Shown here in pieces: positions 19,088-28,725 of a stretch of 64,000 nt of DNA; position 1 is the first letter of the stretch, and each line of letters begins with the position of its first letter. A program made the translations under genes and the position numbers. Under the pieces are notes generated by a model. It saw nothing but the letters and a program-made list of their open reading frames with translations, did not search any database and was not told the DNA's origin. Where the stretch lies: the NCBI RefSeq assembly GCF_013391415.1, contig NZ_JACAXB010000011.1, positions 62,001 through 126,000 of the forward strand, read 5' to 3'. This DNA comes from Aquitalea sp. LB_tupeE (GTDB lineage: Bacteria > Pseudomonadota > Gammaproteobacteria > Burkholderiales > Chromobacteriaceae).

Positions 19088-20092
19088 TCATTCGGTATGT
19101 TCATTGCGGGACGGCATGGCCGCCAATGCCTGCAACAACAGGCCCTCGTCGGCACCATCCAACAGCTTGGCATCGGACAGCATGCGCCGCCACTGGCGTG
19201 CACCCGGCATGCCCTGGAACAGGCCCAGTATATGACGGGCAATATTACGCAGCTTGTGGCCCTCAGCCAGACGGGCGCGGATATACGGCAACATGGCATC
19301 CACCACCTGCTGGCGGCTCACCGCGGTGCTGTCATCGCCATAGAAAGTGGCATCCCAGTCGGCCATCAGCCAGGGATTGTGATAAGCCTCGCGCCCCACC
19401 ATCACGCCATCGACATGACGCAGGTGTGCGGCGATTTCGGCATTGGTTTTTACCCCGCCATTGATCAGGATTTCCAGTTCCGGTCTTTCCTGCTTCAGCC
19501 GGTAGACATAGTCATATTTCAGCGGCGGAATTTCGCGGTTTTCCTTGGGGCTGAGACCCTTGAGGATGGCATTGCGCGCATGCACGATAAAAGTGGTGCA
19601 ACCAGCAGCGGCCACCTGGTCGACAAAACCAGCCAGGTAGTCGTAATGCTCGATCTGGTCGATGCCGATGCGGTGCTTGACGGTAACGTCAATGTCCACC
19701 ACATCGCGCATGGCCTTGACGCAATCAGCCACCAGTTGCGGCTCGGCCATCAGGCAGGCACCAAATGCCCCCTTCTGGACCCGCTCGGACGGGCAGCCGA
19801 CATTAAGGTTCACCTCGTCATAGCCCCACTGTTGCGCCAGCCGCGCGCATTGCGCCAGTTCGGACGGCTCGGAGCCGCCCAGTTGCAGGGCGACGGGGTG
19901 TTCTGCATCGTCAAAGCGCAGGTGCCGCTCCACATCGCCATACAGCAGCGCCCCGGTGGTGACCATTTCGGTGTACAGCCAGGTGTGGCGGCTGATTTGC
20001 CGGGCAAAGTAGCGGTAATGGCGGTCAGTCCAGTCCAGCATGGGCGCTACAGACAGACGGCGTGAGGGCAATACGGGCTTGGTGGCATTCAT
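19088..20092 (-). CDS. dusA: tRNA-dihydrouridine synthase A
   Basis: 334 aa FMN enzyme that reduces uridines in the tRNA D-loop. Signatures: SVAPMLDWTDRHYRYFAR near the start, LQLGGSEPSELAQCARLA, catalytic Cys in LNVGCPSERVQKGAFGACLM, and VTVKHRIGID. C-terminal helical tRNA-binding domain ends LLQALAAMPSRNE. Monocistronic; an 81-base gap separates it from rdgB. Confidence 0.95.
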   Translation of the reverse strand: MNATKPVLPSRRLSVAPMLDWTDRHYRYFARQISRHTWLYTEMVTTGALLYGDVERHLRFDDAEHPVALQLGGSEPSELAQCARLAQQWGYDEVNLNVGCPSERVQKGAFGACLMAEPQLVADCVKAMRDVVDIDVTVKHRIGIDQIEHYDYLAGFVDQVAAAGCTTFIVHARNAILKGLSPKENREIPPLKYDYVYRLKQERPELEILINGGVKTNAEIAAHLRHVDGVMVGREAYHNPWLMADWDATFYGDDSTAVSRQQVVDAMLPYIRARLAEGHKLRNIARHILGLFQGMPGARQWRRMLSDAKLLDGADEGLLLQALAAMPSRNEHTE

Positions 20093-20250
20093 CGTGGTCA
20101 GGGCAAGTGGGCCCGGCCTTGCAGGCCAGGGTGCATCAGAGGGCAGCGGCGGCTGACATGCTGCAAAAACAGAGACTTAACAGGGCGCACATTATCCGGC
20201 GCGCTCTGGTGCAGGGTCAAGCCTCGTCATGGTCAAAGCAGGCGGACAAA

Positions 20251-20290
20251 GAAAAACCTCCGCGGCAGCCATGCTGCTGGCGGAGGTTGG
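20251..20290 (-). terminator. terminator of the cyo operon
   Basis: AACCTCCGC and GCGGAGGTT arms enclose a GCAGC/GCTGC inner helix; on the minus strand the hairpin is followed by TTTTTC. It lies shortly after the cyoE stop. Confidence 0.85.
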
Positions 20291-20308
20291 ATCTGACGTG
20301 AGCAGGAC

Positions 20309-21193
20309 TCAGAGCATCCAGCCGATATGGGCCGGTACCTGGCCATCTACCGCCATCATTACCGACAGTGCGGTGACGGTGATGATGGAGAAGAAGAACA
20401 CCTGACGCGCCCAGACGCGGTCGTCGGTGCTTTCCTTGTAACCGGACAGGGCCATCTTCAGCCACCACAGGCTGGTGGCACAGGCCACGGCCAGGTAGCC
20501 ATAACCGGCATAGCCGTAGAACACCAACAGCAAGGTGGCGACGGCAAAGGCCAGGATGTAAAGCACGATCTGCTGCTTGGCCTCGGAAATGCCCTTCACC
20601 ACCGGCAGCACCGGAATCTTGGCCGCTTCGTAGTCCTTGAAGCGGAAGATGGCGATGGCGTAGGAGTGCGGCATCTGCCACAGGCAGAACATCAGCAGCA
20701 GGATGGCAGCACCGCTGTCAAAGCGGCCACTGGCGGCACAGTAGCCCGCCACCGGCGGTACTGCGCCGGACAGGCTGCCCACCAAGGTGCCGTAAACCGA
20801 CTTGCGCTTCATGTACAGGCTGTACACACCGACATAGATCAGGAAACCGAACAGCGCGCAGCACAAGGCCAGCACATTGGTCCAGATGGCCAGCGTGGCA
20901 AAGCCGGCAACACCCAGCACAAAACCATGTGCCAGTGCTGCCTTGGGGCTCATGTCGCCGGTCACCAGCACCCGTTTCTGGGTGCGGGCCATGCGTGCGT
21001 CGATATCGCGGTCGATGCAGTTGTTGATGGCGCAGCCGGAGGCCACCACCAGCGACAACCCTGCCACCGTGGCTAGCAGCAGGGTCCAGTCCAGCCTGCC
21101 CTGCGATGCCAGCAAGAAACCACCCACAGTGGAGATGAGGTTGCCGAAGATGATGCCCGGCTTGGTCACCTGCAAATAGCGCTTGAGTTTCAT
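20309..21193 (-). CDS. cyoE: protoheme IX farnesyltransferase
   Basis: Converts heme B to heme O for the bo3 oxidase; 294 aa polytopic UbiA-family protein with about nine membrane helices. The prenyl-diphosphate Asp-rich motif is [21 protein letters not shown], split over residues about 60-80. Start [18 protein letters not shown] is the canonical N-terminus; an upstream in-frame extension is rejected. It follows cyoD by 11 bases. Confidence 0.96.
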   Translation of the reverse strand: MKLKRYLQVTKPGIIFGNLISTVGGFLLASQGRLDWTLLLATVAGLSLVVASGCAINNCIDRDIDARMARTQKRVLVTGDMSPKAALAHGFVLGVAGFATLAIWTNVLALCCALFGFLIYVGVYSLYMKRKSVYGTLVGSLSGAVPPVAGYCAASGRFDSGAAILLLMFCLWQMPHSYAIAIFRFKDYEAAKIPVLPVVKGISEAKQQIVLYILAFAVATLLLVFYGYAGYGYLAVACATSLWWLKMALSGYKESTDDRVWARQVFFFSIITVTALSVMMAVDGQVPAHIGWML

Positions 21194-21204
21194 CACGTCC
21201 CGGC

Positions 21205-21528
21205 TCAGCGCAACATCAGTGCATCGGCGGTGGAGATGATCCATACCGACAGGCCAACCAGCATCACGATGATCATCGCGGTGAACAGGAAGGAGAAGCT
21301 GTTGAGCTTGCCTTCCTTGGTGAAGTTCAGATGCAGGAAGTACTTGAGGTGCACGATGATCTGCACCACAGCGAAGCCGAAGATGCCGATAACGGTGGCC
21401 TGTTTGGTGAAGTTGCCGCTCATTACCATCCAGAACGGAATGGCAGTGAGGATGACAGCCAGCACGAAACCGGTGAGGTAGCTTTTTACGCTGCCGTGGT
21501 CGGCGGCGTGTTCATGAGCCTGACTCAT
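21205..21528 (-). CDS. cyoD: cytochrome bo3 ubiquinol oxidase subunit IV
   Basis: 107 aa small membrane subunit with three predicted helices (about residues 20-40, 47-67 and 80-100). Start [21 protein letters not shown] overlaps the cyoC stop by one base. The sequence [16 protein letters not shown] is typical of CyoD. Confidence 0.95.
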   Translation of the reverse strand: MSQAHEHAADHGSVKSYLTGFVLAVILTAIPFWMVMSGNFTKQATVIGIFGFAVVQIIVHLKYFLHLNFTKEGKLNSFSFLFTAMIIVMLVGLSVWIISTADALMLR

Positions 21529-22139
21529 TACATGGCTCCTTTCAGGTACACGACGGTAAACACGCAGATCCACACGATGTCCAGGAAGTGCCAGAACAGG
21601 CTGAGGCAGCTCAGGCGGGTCATGGCGCGGCCGGTCAGGCCGGTCTTGGCCACTTCGAACATCATCACCGCCATCCACAGCAGGCCGGCGGTCACGTGCA
21701 GGCCGTGCAGGCCAACCAGGCCGAAGAAGGAAGACAGGAAGGCGCTGACATTGGGGCCATGGCCTTCGGCGATCAGGTGGTGAAACTCGTTCACTTCCAT
21801 GCCGATGAACACGGCACCGCAGGCAAAGGTCACAGCCAGCCAGCCCAGCACGGCCGACTTGTTGCCCTTGTAACCGGCAATCATGGCAAAGCCGTAGGTG
21901 ATGGAGGACAGCAGCAGGGCTGCGGTTTCACCCATCACATAAGGCAGCTCGAAGATTTCCTTGCCCGAAACGCCGGTGGCAACGTTACGGTACAGCACCG
22001 CATACGCCGCAAAAGCCGTGGCGAACAGGATGCAGTCGGTCATCAGATAGAACCAGAAGCCCAGCACGGTTTGCGAACCGCTGTCGTGATGCTCGTGGTC
22101 ATCATGCGCGTCGTGCGCGTGTTCTACATAAGTACTCAT
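21528..22139 (-). CDS. cyoC: cytochrome bo3 ubiquinol oxidase subunit III
   Basis: 203 aa, five membrane helices. A His/Asp-rich N-terminus ([15 protein letters not shown]) precedes [24 protein letters not shown]. The COX3-type segment [17 protein letters not shown] is present. Helps stability of the bo3 complex. Overlaps cyoD by one base; 14 bases after cyoB. Confidence 0.96.
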   Translation of the reverse strand: MSTYVEHAHDAHDDHEHHDSGSQTVLGFWFYLMTDCILFATAFAAYAVLYRNVATGVSGKEIFELPYVMGETAALLLSSITYGFAMIAGYKGNKSAVLGWLAVTFACGAVFIGMEVNEFHHLIAEGHGPNVSAFLSSFFGLVGLHGLHVTAGLLWMAVMMFEVAKTGLTGRAMTRLSCLSLFWHFLDIVWICVFTVVYLKGAM

Positions 22140-22153
22140 CTTGGCTCAACCTG

Positions 22154-24196
22154 TTAAGCAGTAGTGGTGGGACGGCTGCCACGACGCGGCTTGTCAGCAT
22201 CGCGCTCGCTGTAATTGTCCACATCAATGCCCATGTTTTCAAAGTGGGCACGCTCGATTGCTTCCACTTCATCCGGCTGTACGTAGTAGTCCAGATTGTT
22301 GTCGTAGGCACGGGCCAGCATGGCGCCGATGATGCCGACCAGGCCAACAATCGCCAGCCACCAGATATGCCAGATCAAGGCAAAACCCAGCAGGGTGGTG
22401 AAGCCGCCGATATACACGCCGGTCGCGGTATTGCTTGGCATGTGAATCGGAGCGTACTTCTGCGGTACCTTGTAAGCCTCGCCCTTTTCCTTCATGTCGG
22501 TGAAGGCGTCGATATCATGCACATGCGGCACGACCGCAAAGTTGTAGAACGGCGGCGGGGACGAGGTGGACCATTCCAGGGTATGGCCATTCCACGGGTC
22601 ACCGGTCACGTCGGCCAGTTTCTTGCGATCACGGATGCTCACCACGATCTGCAACAACTGGCAGCCGATACCGCAGGCAATCAGCACCGCACCCACGCAG
22701 GCGATGTACAGCCATGGGTCCCAAGCCGGATTGTCGGTATGGTTCAGACGACGCGTCATGCCCAGGAAGCCCAGGATGTACAGCGGGATGAAGGCGAACA
22801 TGAAGCCGCTTTGCCAGAACCAGAAGGCAGCCTTGCCCAGTTTTTCATTCAGCTTGAAGCCGAAAGCCTTGGGGAACCAGTAGGAGAAACCAGCCAGATA
22901 GCCGAATACCGCGCCACCGATAATGGTGTTGTGGAAGTGGGCAATCAGGAACAAGCTGTTGTGCAGCACGAAGTCGGCACCCGGAACGGCCATCAGCACG
23001 CCGGTCATGCCGCCGATGGAGAAGGTCACCATGAAGCCCATGGTCCACAGTACCGGCGGGGTAAAGCGGATACGACCCTGATACATGGTGAACAGCCAGT
23101 TGAACAGCTTCACGCCGGTCGGCACCGAAATCACCATGGTGGCGATACCGAAGAAGGCGTTGACATCCGCACCGGAACCCATGGTGAAGAAGTGGTGCAG
23201 CCACACCATGAAGCCCAGCACCGAAATCACGCCACTGGCGATGATCATGGAAGTGTGGCCAAACAGGCGCTTGCCAGAGAAGGTGGAGATGACTTCGGAG
23301 AAGATACCGAAAGCCGGCAGCACCAGAATGTAAACTTCAGGATGGCCCCAGGCCCAGAACAGGTTCAGGTACATCATGGCGTTACCACCGGCTTCCGCAG
23401 TAAAGAAGTGGAAGTCCAGGTAACGGTCCAGGCTCAGCATGGCCAGCGCGCCGGTCAAAATCGGGAAGGAAGCCACGATCAGCACGTTGGCCCAGGTGCA
23501 GGTCCAGGTGAAGATCGGCATTTGCATCAGCTTCATGCCCGGTGCGCGCATCTTGATGATGGTGACCAGGAAGTTGATCGCCGTCAGCGTCGTCCCTATA
23601 CCGGATATCTGTAGCGCCCAGGTGTAGTAATCCACCCCCACATCCGGACTGAAACCCAGCTCGGACAGCGGCGGATAGGCCACCCAGCCGGTACGGGCAA
23701 AGTTACCCACACCCAGCGACAGGTTGACCAGAATCACCGCCGACACCAGCAGCCAGAAGCTCAGCGAGTTCAGGAAGGGGAAGGCCACGTCGCGCGCGCC
23801 GATTTGCAGCGGCACCACGATGTTCATCAGCCCGGTCATGAAAGGCATGGCCATGAAGATGATCATGATCACACCGTGCGCGGTGAAGATCTGGTCATAG
23901 TGTTCTGGCGGGAATACCCCCAGATGCCCGTCGGTGGCCATGGCCAGCTGGGCACGCATCATCAGTGCATCGGCAAAGCCGCGCAGCAACATGATCATAG
24001 CGACGACGATGTACATCACGCCAATCTTCTTGTGGTCGACCGAAGTCAGCCACTCTTTCCACAAATAGCCCCATTTACCGAACTTGGTAATGAGCGCCAG
24101 CACCACCAAGCCCATCAGGCCCGCGCCGGACAGCGCAGCCACGATGATGGGTTCCTTGTAGGGGATGGCATCCAGAGTCAGTTTGCCTAACAGCAT
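22154..24196 (-). CDS. cyoB: cytochrome bo3 ubiquinol oxidase subunit I
   Basis: 680 aa catalytic subunit holding heme b, heme o3 and CuB; pumps protons while reducing O2. The CuB/His-Tyr region is [17 protein letters not shown]; the tandem CuB histidines are in WLHHFFTMG; the heme ligands are in [14 protein letters not shown]; the quinol-oxidase N-terminal extension is present. All metal ligands appear intact. Three-base gap to cyoA. Confidence 0.97.
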   Translation of the reverse strand: MLLGKLTLDAIPYKEPIIVAALSGAGLMGLVVLALITKFGKWGYLWKEWLTSVDHKKIGVMYIVVAMIMLLRGFADALMMRAQLAMATDGHLGVFPPEHYDQIFTAHGVIMIIFMAMPFMTGLMNIVVPLQIGARDVAFPFLNSLSFWLLVSAVILVNLSLGVGNFARTGWVAYPPLSELGFSPDVGVDYYTWALQISGIGTTLTAINFLVTIIKMRAPGMKLMQMPIFTWTCTWANVLIVASFPILTGALAMLSLDRYLDFHFFTAEAGGNAMMYLNLFWAWGHPEVYILVLPAFGIFSEVISTFSGKRLFGHTSMIIASGVISVLGFMVWLHHFFTMGSGADVNAFFGIATMVISVPTGVKLFNWLFTMYQGRIRFTPPVLWTMGFMVTFSIGGMTGVLMAVPGADFVLHNSLFLIAHFHNTIIGGAVFGYLAGFSYWFPKAFGFKLNEKLGKAAFWFWQSGFMFAFIPLYILGFLGMTRRLNHTDNPAWDPWLYIACVGAVLIACGIGCQLLQIVVSIRDRKKLADVTGDPWNGHTLEWSTSSPPPFYNFAVVPHVHDIDAFTDMKEKGEAYKVPQKYAPIHMPSNTATGVYIGGFTTLLGFALIWHIWWLAIVGLVGIIGAMLARAYDNNLDYYVQPDEVEAIERAHFENMGIDVDNYSERDADKPRRGSRPTTTA

Positions 24197-24199
24197 TGC

Positions 24200-25138
24200 T
24201 TATTGCTCCTTCACAGCCGGGGTTTCGCACAAACGCTTGGTCAGCGCGGCCAGCTTCAATTCGTCGTCGGTGGCAGCCAGCGACTGACGACCTGCCATGT
24301 ACTTGTGCAGTACGGCATCGAACAGACGCGGTTCCGGCATGGTGTAGAACGCCACCGGATTGTTCTCGCTCGGCTTGGCCAGGGCGAGATAAGCATCAGC
24401 ATTCAAGGACTTGCCAGCAGCACGTACCTTTTGCACCCAGGCATCAAACTGCTCGGGCGTTTCGGTGGCAATGGCGTTGAACTTCATGCCGGAGAAACCG
24501 GCGCCGCTGTAGTTGGACGACATACCCTTGTAAGTGCCAGCTTCATTGGCGATCAGGTGCAGCTTGGTTTCCATCCCGGCCATGGCGTAAATCTGGCCAC
24601 CCAGCTGCGGGATGAAGAAGGAGTTCATTGCGGCATCAGAGGTGATGCGGAAGTTAACCGGTACGTTCTTGGGGAAGGCCAGCTGGTTGACGGTGGCGAT
24701 GTTCAGATCCGGGTAGATGAACAGCCACTTCCAGTTCATGGCGACCACCTGCACGTTGATCGGCTTCTTGTCCGAATCGAGCGGGCGGTACGGGTCCAGC
24801 TTGTGCGTGGTGTTCCAGGTCACCACGGCCAGACAGCTGACGATGATGATGGGAATGATCCAGACCACGGCCTCGATCTTGTTGGAGTGGGACCACTTGG
24901 GCGTGTAGATGGCGTCCTTGTTGCTGGCACGATACTTCCAGGCAAACAGGAAAGTCATCACGATGACCGGAATGACAACCAGCAACATCAGCACAGTGGC
25001 GGTGATGATCAGGGATTTCTCATCGGCTGCGACCTGCCCTTTCGGGTCAAGAATGCCACCCTGACAACCGGTGAGCAGTGCAGTCACGACTGGAGAAAGC
25101 CCCCACAACAGGCGGGTGGGTCTAGAGTTTCTCATCAT
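24200..25138 (-). CDS. cyoA: cytochrome bo3 ubiquinol oxidase subunit II (lipoprotein)
   Basis: 312 aa. A lipoprotein signal ends in LLTGC (Cys at about residue 25), followed by two membrane helices (about 43-65 and 87-108) and a periplasmic cupredoxin domain with MNWKWLFIYPDLNIATVNQLAFP. The CuA ligands are absent, as expected for a quinol oxidase. First gene of cyoABCDE. The start may be the second Met. Confidence 0.96.
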   Translation of the reverse strand: MMRNSRPTRLLWGLSPVVTALLTGCQGGILDPKGQVAADEKSLIITATVLMLLVVIPVIVMTFLFAWKYRASNKDAIYTPKWSHSNKIEAVVWIIPIIIVSCLAVVTWNTTHKLDPYRPLDSDKKPINVQVVAMNWKWLFIYPDLNIATVNQLAFPKNVPVNFRITSDAAMNSFFIPQLGGQIYAMAGMETKLHLIANEAGTYKGMSSNYSGAGFSGMKFNAIATETPEQFDAWVQKVRAAGKSLNADAYLALAKPSENNPVAFYTMPEPRLFDAVLHKYMAGRQSLAATDDELKLAALTKRLCETPAVKEQ

Positions 25139-25469
25139 ACGACTTTACGGGTTAAAGATTCCTTGCTCGCCGCGGCGAGGGACAGCGTCATGTCAGAAGA
25201 CGCCATCGTTCATGTCGGATACGGGAGGCCCGTATCTGGAACAAGGCGATTACCTGCGGCCTTGCTCCTGTTGAATACCGTTTGACTACCATTCCACACG
25301 ACACTGCAGCCGTGCCATGACCCGCTGCCGCACACGCTGCACACCTGCTGCGTGCTGCTACCGGATCGGGTCGCCGGTGCCATCTGTCCTGGGTGGACCT
25401 GCTTGAAGAAAACGTGCATCGTCACCATCTGCCATCAGCCTGATTTACGGCATGGGCTGACAAGACTGC

Positions 25470-25488
25470 GACAATTTGTCACAGTGAC
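25470..25488. promoter_or_regulatory. overlapping palindromes downstream of the predicted cyo start
   Basis: GACAATTTGTC (25470-25480) and GTCACAGTGAC (25478-25488) are both perfect 11-base palindromes sharing three bases. They lie about 25-40 bases downstream of the predicted transcription start, a position suited to a repressor. Confidence 0.35.
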
Positions 25489-25589
25489 GGGCGCGCTATT
25501 AAAAATCAGTTTTATTCTCTTTAGCAAGCCATCTGGCAGGTATCAAGCCCTGATTTGTTAGTACAAACACGCCTCAAAATGGTGCATAT

Positions 25590-25603
25590 TTGATTTGCAT
25601 CAA
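25590..25603. promoter_or_regulatory. perfect FNR/ANR-type box
   Basis: TTGATTTGCATCAA matches the FNR consensus TTGAT-N4-ATCAA exactly. It lies about 450 bases upstream of cyoA and about 85 bases upstream of the predicted promoter start. Oxygen-responsive control of the bo3 oxidase by FNR-type regulators is known in proteobacteria; its use here is inferred. Confidence 0.6.
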
Positions 25604-25736
25604 TGCGCAAATGTCAGATTTATTGCAGTAGCAGCAAAGCTTTAAGCCATGCGCATGCACGGTGCAGCGCACCATTCCGGCGGTTACATTTCGTTGCAAA
25701 AAAGTTCCCGTTGCGTAACGCCACAGCTACACGCAA

Positions 25737-25770
25737 TAAAAAACCGCCGCTTGCAAGCAAGACGGCGGTT
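25737..25770 (-). terminator. terminator of the FIST chemoreceptor gene
   Basis: AACCGCCG and CGGCGGTT arms with an inner CTTGC/GCAAG helix, followed on the minus strand by TTTTTATT. It lies 34 bases after the chemoreceptor stop. Confidence 0.85.
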
Positions 25771-25803
25771 GGCGATCGGGGATCTGATTGGTGGTGCGTC
25801 AGC

Positions 25804-27789
25804 TCAGCGTTCCAGCTCCAGGATGGCTTCCATGTCCTGGTCCACCTTGCGCATGCGCTCGTAGAGCTCGCCGGTGCTGCCCACCATCTGATCCAGTTGC
25901 TCCTGACTGCTGTTGGACGAAGCGGTGAGCTTGCCCAGCAAGTTCACCACTTGCTGCATTTCGCCAGCAAAACTGCTGACATGCTCGCTCATCAGCCGCA
26001 TATCCATGCCAACTTGTGCCACACCGCTCATCACATGCTCCACGGCGCCACCGGTGGCATCCAGATTGGACTGGGTATTGTTGGCCAACTTGCGCACTTC
26101 GTCTGCCACCACGGCGAAACCACGACCGGCTTCCCCGGCTCGCGCAGCCTCAATTGCAGCATTCAGCGCCAGCAGATTGGTCTGTTCGGCAATTTTCTTG
26201 ATCATCAGCATCACATCACCGATTTGCCGGGCATCCTTCTCCAGCTCGACAATGCGCAGGCTGACATTGGCAGAGGTCTTGTTACCCTGCTCCACGCTAC
26301 CGGAAAAACGTGAGATCTCGCTCTGGATGGCAATCAGGTGCGTCACCAGTTCGGCCGAGGCCTGGCGGAACATCGGCAGGCTTTCCATCAACTGGCTGGC
26401 AAAGCTTTTGTAGCCTTGCAATTCGTGAATGACCTGCGACTTCATGTGGTCGATACAACGGGCGCGCGATACTTCGCGGCTGGCAAAGTAGTTCTTGAAG
26501 TTGGCGTAATGAATGGGAAAACGCTGGATGAAGTCATCCTGGAAGCCATCCTTGGCCGGGTAGAAAAATACCGCGGTCTGCGTCTGGTTGATATTGACGC
26601 CCAGCAACTCGCCAAACGAAGAGAAACCGGCTACCGGGATATCCCCATAGACATTGCTGCCGGACAGGGCGGTGCTGTTGTTGAGTCGGCGCAAGATGCA
26701 GTCATTGAGCAGACCGCCGACTGCGGCCGGCTTGCCTTGAGTAAAACGGCTGAAATCGCTCTGGGTTCTTTCCACTAGGCCTTCTTGTTTGAGCAGGTGC
26801 AGCTCCTCACCAAATGACAGGTCACAGGCAAAGTGCAATACCCCGTTCTGGGCATCCACGCTCAGCACCGAGCGCACAAACATATCGTTCTTGATCTTGA
26901 TACCGAAGCTGTACTTGCCCAGTCGGTCCCCCACGTCGGCAGGGCTACAGGAGAAGTGACGCGCCAGCACTTCCACCACATTGGCCACCTTGCCATCGCG
27001 GTCGAATACCGACTCCACGGTGCGCAATTCCGCACTAGCCTTGGCAATAGTGAAAGATGTGCCGGTTTCCTGGAAATTCTGCGACTTGAACACACCATAG
27101 CGATAAGCCGGGGACAGCTTGATGAACACCAGAACCGCATGACCGTCGCGCACGCTCTGGCCGTCATGCAGGCGGGTCATGGAGAAATCCAGCGGCCCAC
27201 CGGCCGAACCACCGATAAACAGGTAGGGGAAGCGTTCCGACTCGTACACGGCTTCCATCAGATAGCTTTCACTACTGGACAGGCCGTCCACCAGGGTCAG
27301 CACGAAGCCATCCTGATAGCTCATGGAAAAGCCGGGCTGCACGCGGGACAGGTTGTCCATGATGCGGCGCACCCGTTCATCACGTCCCATCTTGCTCTGG
27401 CCTGACTTGAGGTCCTCACAGCCCAAGGGCACGCTGGCCACATGCACGCCAGACAGGATTTGCTTGTCAAACAACTGGAACACCATGCTGTCCCAACCCG
27501 GATTGGCCGGAAGATAGAGCGGGTCGTTTGCCTTGAGCGAACACAATTCACCGGCGGTGGTGGTCAGCACCACTTTGGCACCGGGAAAGGCTGCGGCGGC
27601 GCTACGTGCCACTTGGTCCAGATTAGCTGCCGGGTTGATAAAACCAAGCACCAGAGCGATGTCGCCGCGGCTGGCGGCACGCAGGTCGGCATCTACCGAA
27701 GAAGTTCGGCTGCGGACGACCTGGATAGGAGCAGAGCCCTGCTTGCCTGGCTCATGTTGAAGGGTGGGTTTATTGCGCTTGAAAAACAT
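25804..27789 (-). CDS. soluble chemoreceptor with FIST sensor domain
   Basis: 661 aa. FIST_N (about residues 40-235) and FIST_C (about 240-390) regions precede a methyl-accepting signalling domain (about 400-660) with the hairpin tip [26 protein letters not shown]. No transmembrane segment is visible, so it should be cytoplasmic. FIST domains are thought to bind small ligands, possibly amino acids. Start [11 protein letters not shown] is preferred over a 23-codon longer frame because GGGAGAGTG precedes it. Divergent from the adjacent response regulator; the link to pH sensing is speculative. Confidence 0.88.
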   Translation of the reverse strand: MFFKRNKPTLQHEPGKQGSAPIQVVRSRTSSVDADLRAASRGDIALVLGFINPAANLDQVARSAAAAFPGAKVVLTTTAGELCSLKANDPLYLPANPGWDSMVFQLFDKQILSGVHVASVPLGCEDLKSGQSKMGRDERVRRIMDNLSRVQPGFSMSYQDGFVLTLVDGLSSSESYLMEAVYESERFPYLFIGGSAGGPLDFSMTRLHDGQSVRDGHAVLVFIKLSPAYRYGVFKSQNFQETGTSFTIAKASAELRTVESVFDRDGKVANVVEVLARHFSCSPADVGDRLGKYSFGIKIKNDMFVRSVLSVDAQNGVLHFACDLSFGEELHLLKQEGLVERTQSDFSRFTQGKPAAVGGLLNDCILRRLNNSTALSGSNVYGDIPVAGFSSFGELLGVNINQTQTAVFFYPAKDGFQDDFIQRFPIHYANFKNYFASREVSRARCIDHMKSQVIHELQGYKSFASQLMESLPMFRQASAELVTHLIAIQSEISRFSGSVEQGNKTSANVSLRIVELEKDARQIGDVMLMIKKIAEQTNLLALNAAIEAARAGEAGRGFAVVADEVRKLANNTQSNLDATGGAVEHVMSGVAQVGMDMRLMSEHVSSFAGEMQQVVNLLGKLTASSNSSQEQLDQMVGSTGELYERMRKVDQDMEAILELER

Positions 27790-28005
27790 CCTGACACTCT
27801 CCCGTTGGCAATGTGAATCATTATTATTTTCATGCTTATGACATGCGTTGAACTCCATATTAGCAATAAAAACCGCACATTCCAGCTGGTTATTAGAAAT
27901 GTTCTGATCTACCTCAGAATCAAGTCCATGTGCTGCACGGTTGAGTCTGAGTCGGCCTCAGGCCATACTCCCCCCGTATTGTGTCAACCGGATGGATGAG
28001 CAGGC

Positions 28006-28722
28006 ATGACCTACCGTATCGTATTTGTTGAAGATGACCCTGATCTGGCCGAATTGATCAGCGACTTTCTGGCCCGCCACGAAATGGACGTCGTGATAGA
28101 GCCGCGTGGTGATACGGCGCTAGCCACCATTGAAAGGGAAGCACCGGATATGGTGCTGCTGGACATCATGCTGCCGGGCAAGGACGGCTTGTCCATCTGC
28201 CGCGAGCTGCGACCCAATTTTGACGGGCCCATCATCATGCTGACCTCGCTGGACAGCGACATGAACCAGATTCTGGGGCTGGAACTGGGCGCCAATGACT
28301 ACATCCTGAAAACCACGCCGCCGTCGGTACTGGTGGCCCGCTTGCGCTCGCAGCTGCGCAATATGCGCCCGGCCCAGGCCGCCAGCGAGAGCGCACCAGT
28401 GAAAACCCAGCGCAAACTGGTCTTCGGCCAGCTGTCCATCGACCCGGTCAGCCGCGACGTGGTGCTGGGCAAGGAAAAGGTGGCGCTATCCACCTCCGAC
28501 TTCGACCTGCTGTGGTTGCTGGCCAATCATGCCGGCGAAACACTCAACCGCGACATCCTGCTCAAGGAAATGCGCGGTGTCAGCTACGACGGGCTGGACC
28601 GCAGCATTGACGTGGCTATTTCCCGCCTGCGCAAGAAGCTGGGCGACAACCCCACCGAGCCTTTCCGCATCAAGACCGTGCGCAACCGCGGCTACCTGTT
28701 CTCCTTGTCCGGCTGGGAATAA
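28006..28722 (+). CDS. rstA: RstA-like OmpR-family response regulator
   Basis: 238 aa. Receiver domain with acidic pair EDD (residues 9-11), phospho-acceptor Asp in VLLDIMLPGKDG (about residue 52) and switch Thr in IIMLTSLDSD. The conserved Lys of beta-5 is followed by Thr-Thr-Pro-Pro rather than the usual Pro-Phe. The C-terminal winged helix shows LSTSDFDLLWLLANHAGETLNRDILL and RSIDVAISRLRKKLGD. The RstA assignment rests on its RstB-like partner and on a perfect RstA box in front of the downstream asr-like gene. Confidence 0.8.
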   Translation: MTYRIVFVEDDPDLAELISDFLARHEMDVVIEPRGDTALATIEREAPDMVLLDIMLPGKDGLSICRELRPNFDGPIIMLTSLDSDMNQILGLELGANDYILKTTPPSVLVARLRSQLRNMRPAQAASESAPVKTQRKLVFGQLSIDPVSRDVVLGKEKVALSTSDFDLLWLLANHAGETLNRDILLKEMRGVSYDGLDRSIDVAISRLRKKLGDNPTEPFRIKTVRNRGYLFSLSGWE

Positions 28723-28725
28723 TCC

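Larger units (their letters stand above)
25139..25735 (-). promoter_or_regulatory. long non-coding leader/control region of the cyo operon
   Basis: About 600 bases between cyoA and the terminator of the upstream chemoreceptor gene, AT-rich in 25490-25640. A plausible minus-strand promoter is TTGATA (25541-25546) and TAAAGA (25518-25523) with 17-base spacing, which would leave a leader of about 370 nt. A short frame at 25210-25428 has no recognisable features. Other sites in this region are listed separately. Confidence 0.5.

Noticed and set aside
25210-25428. 72-codon frame upstream of cyoA
   Set aside because: No recognisable domain, no clear ribosome site, lies within the presumed cyo leader.
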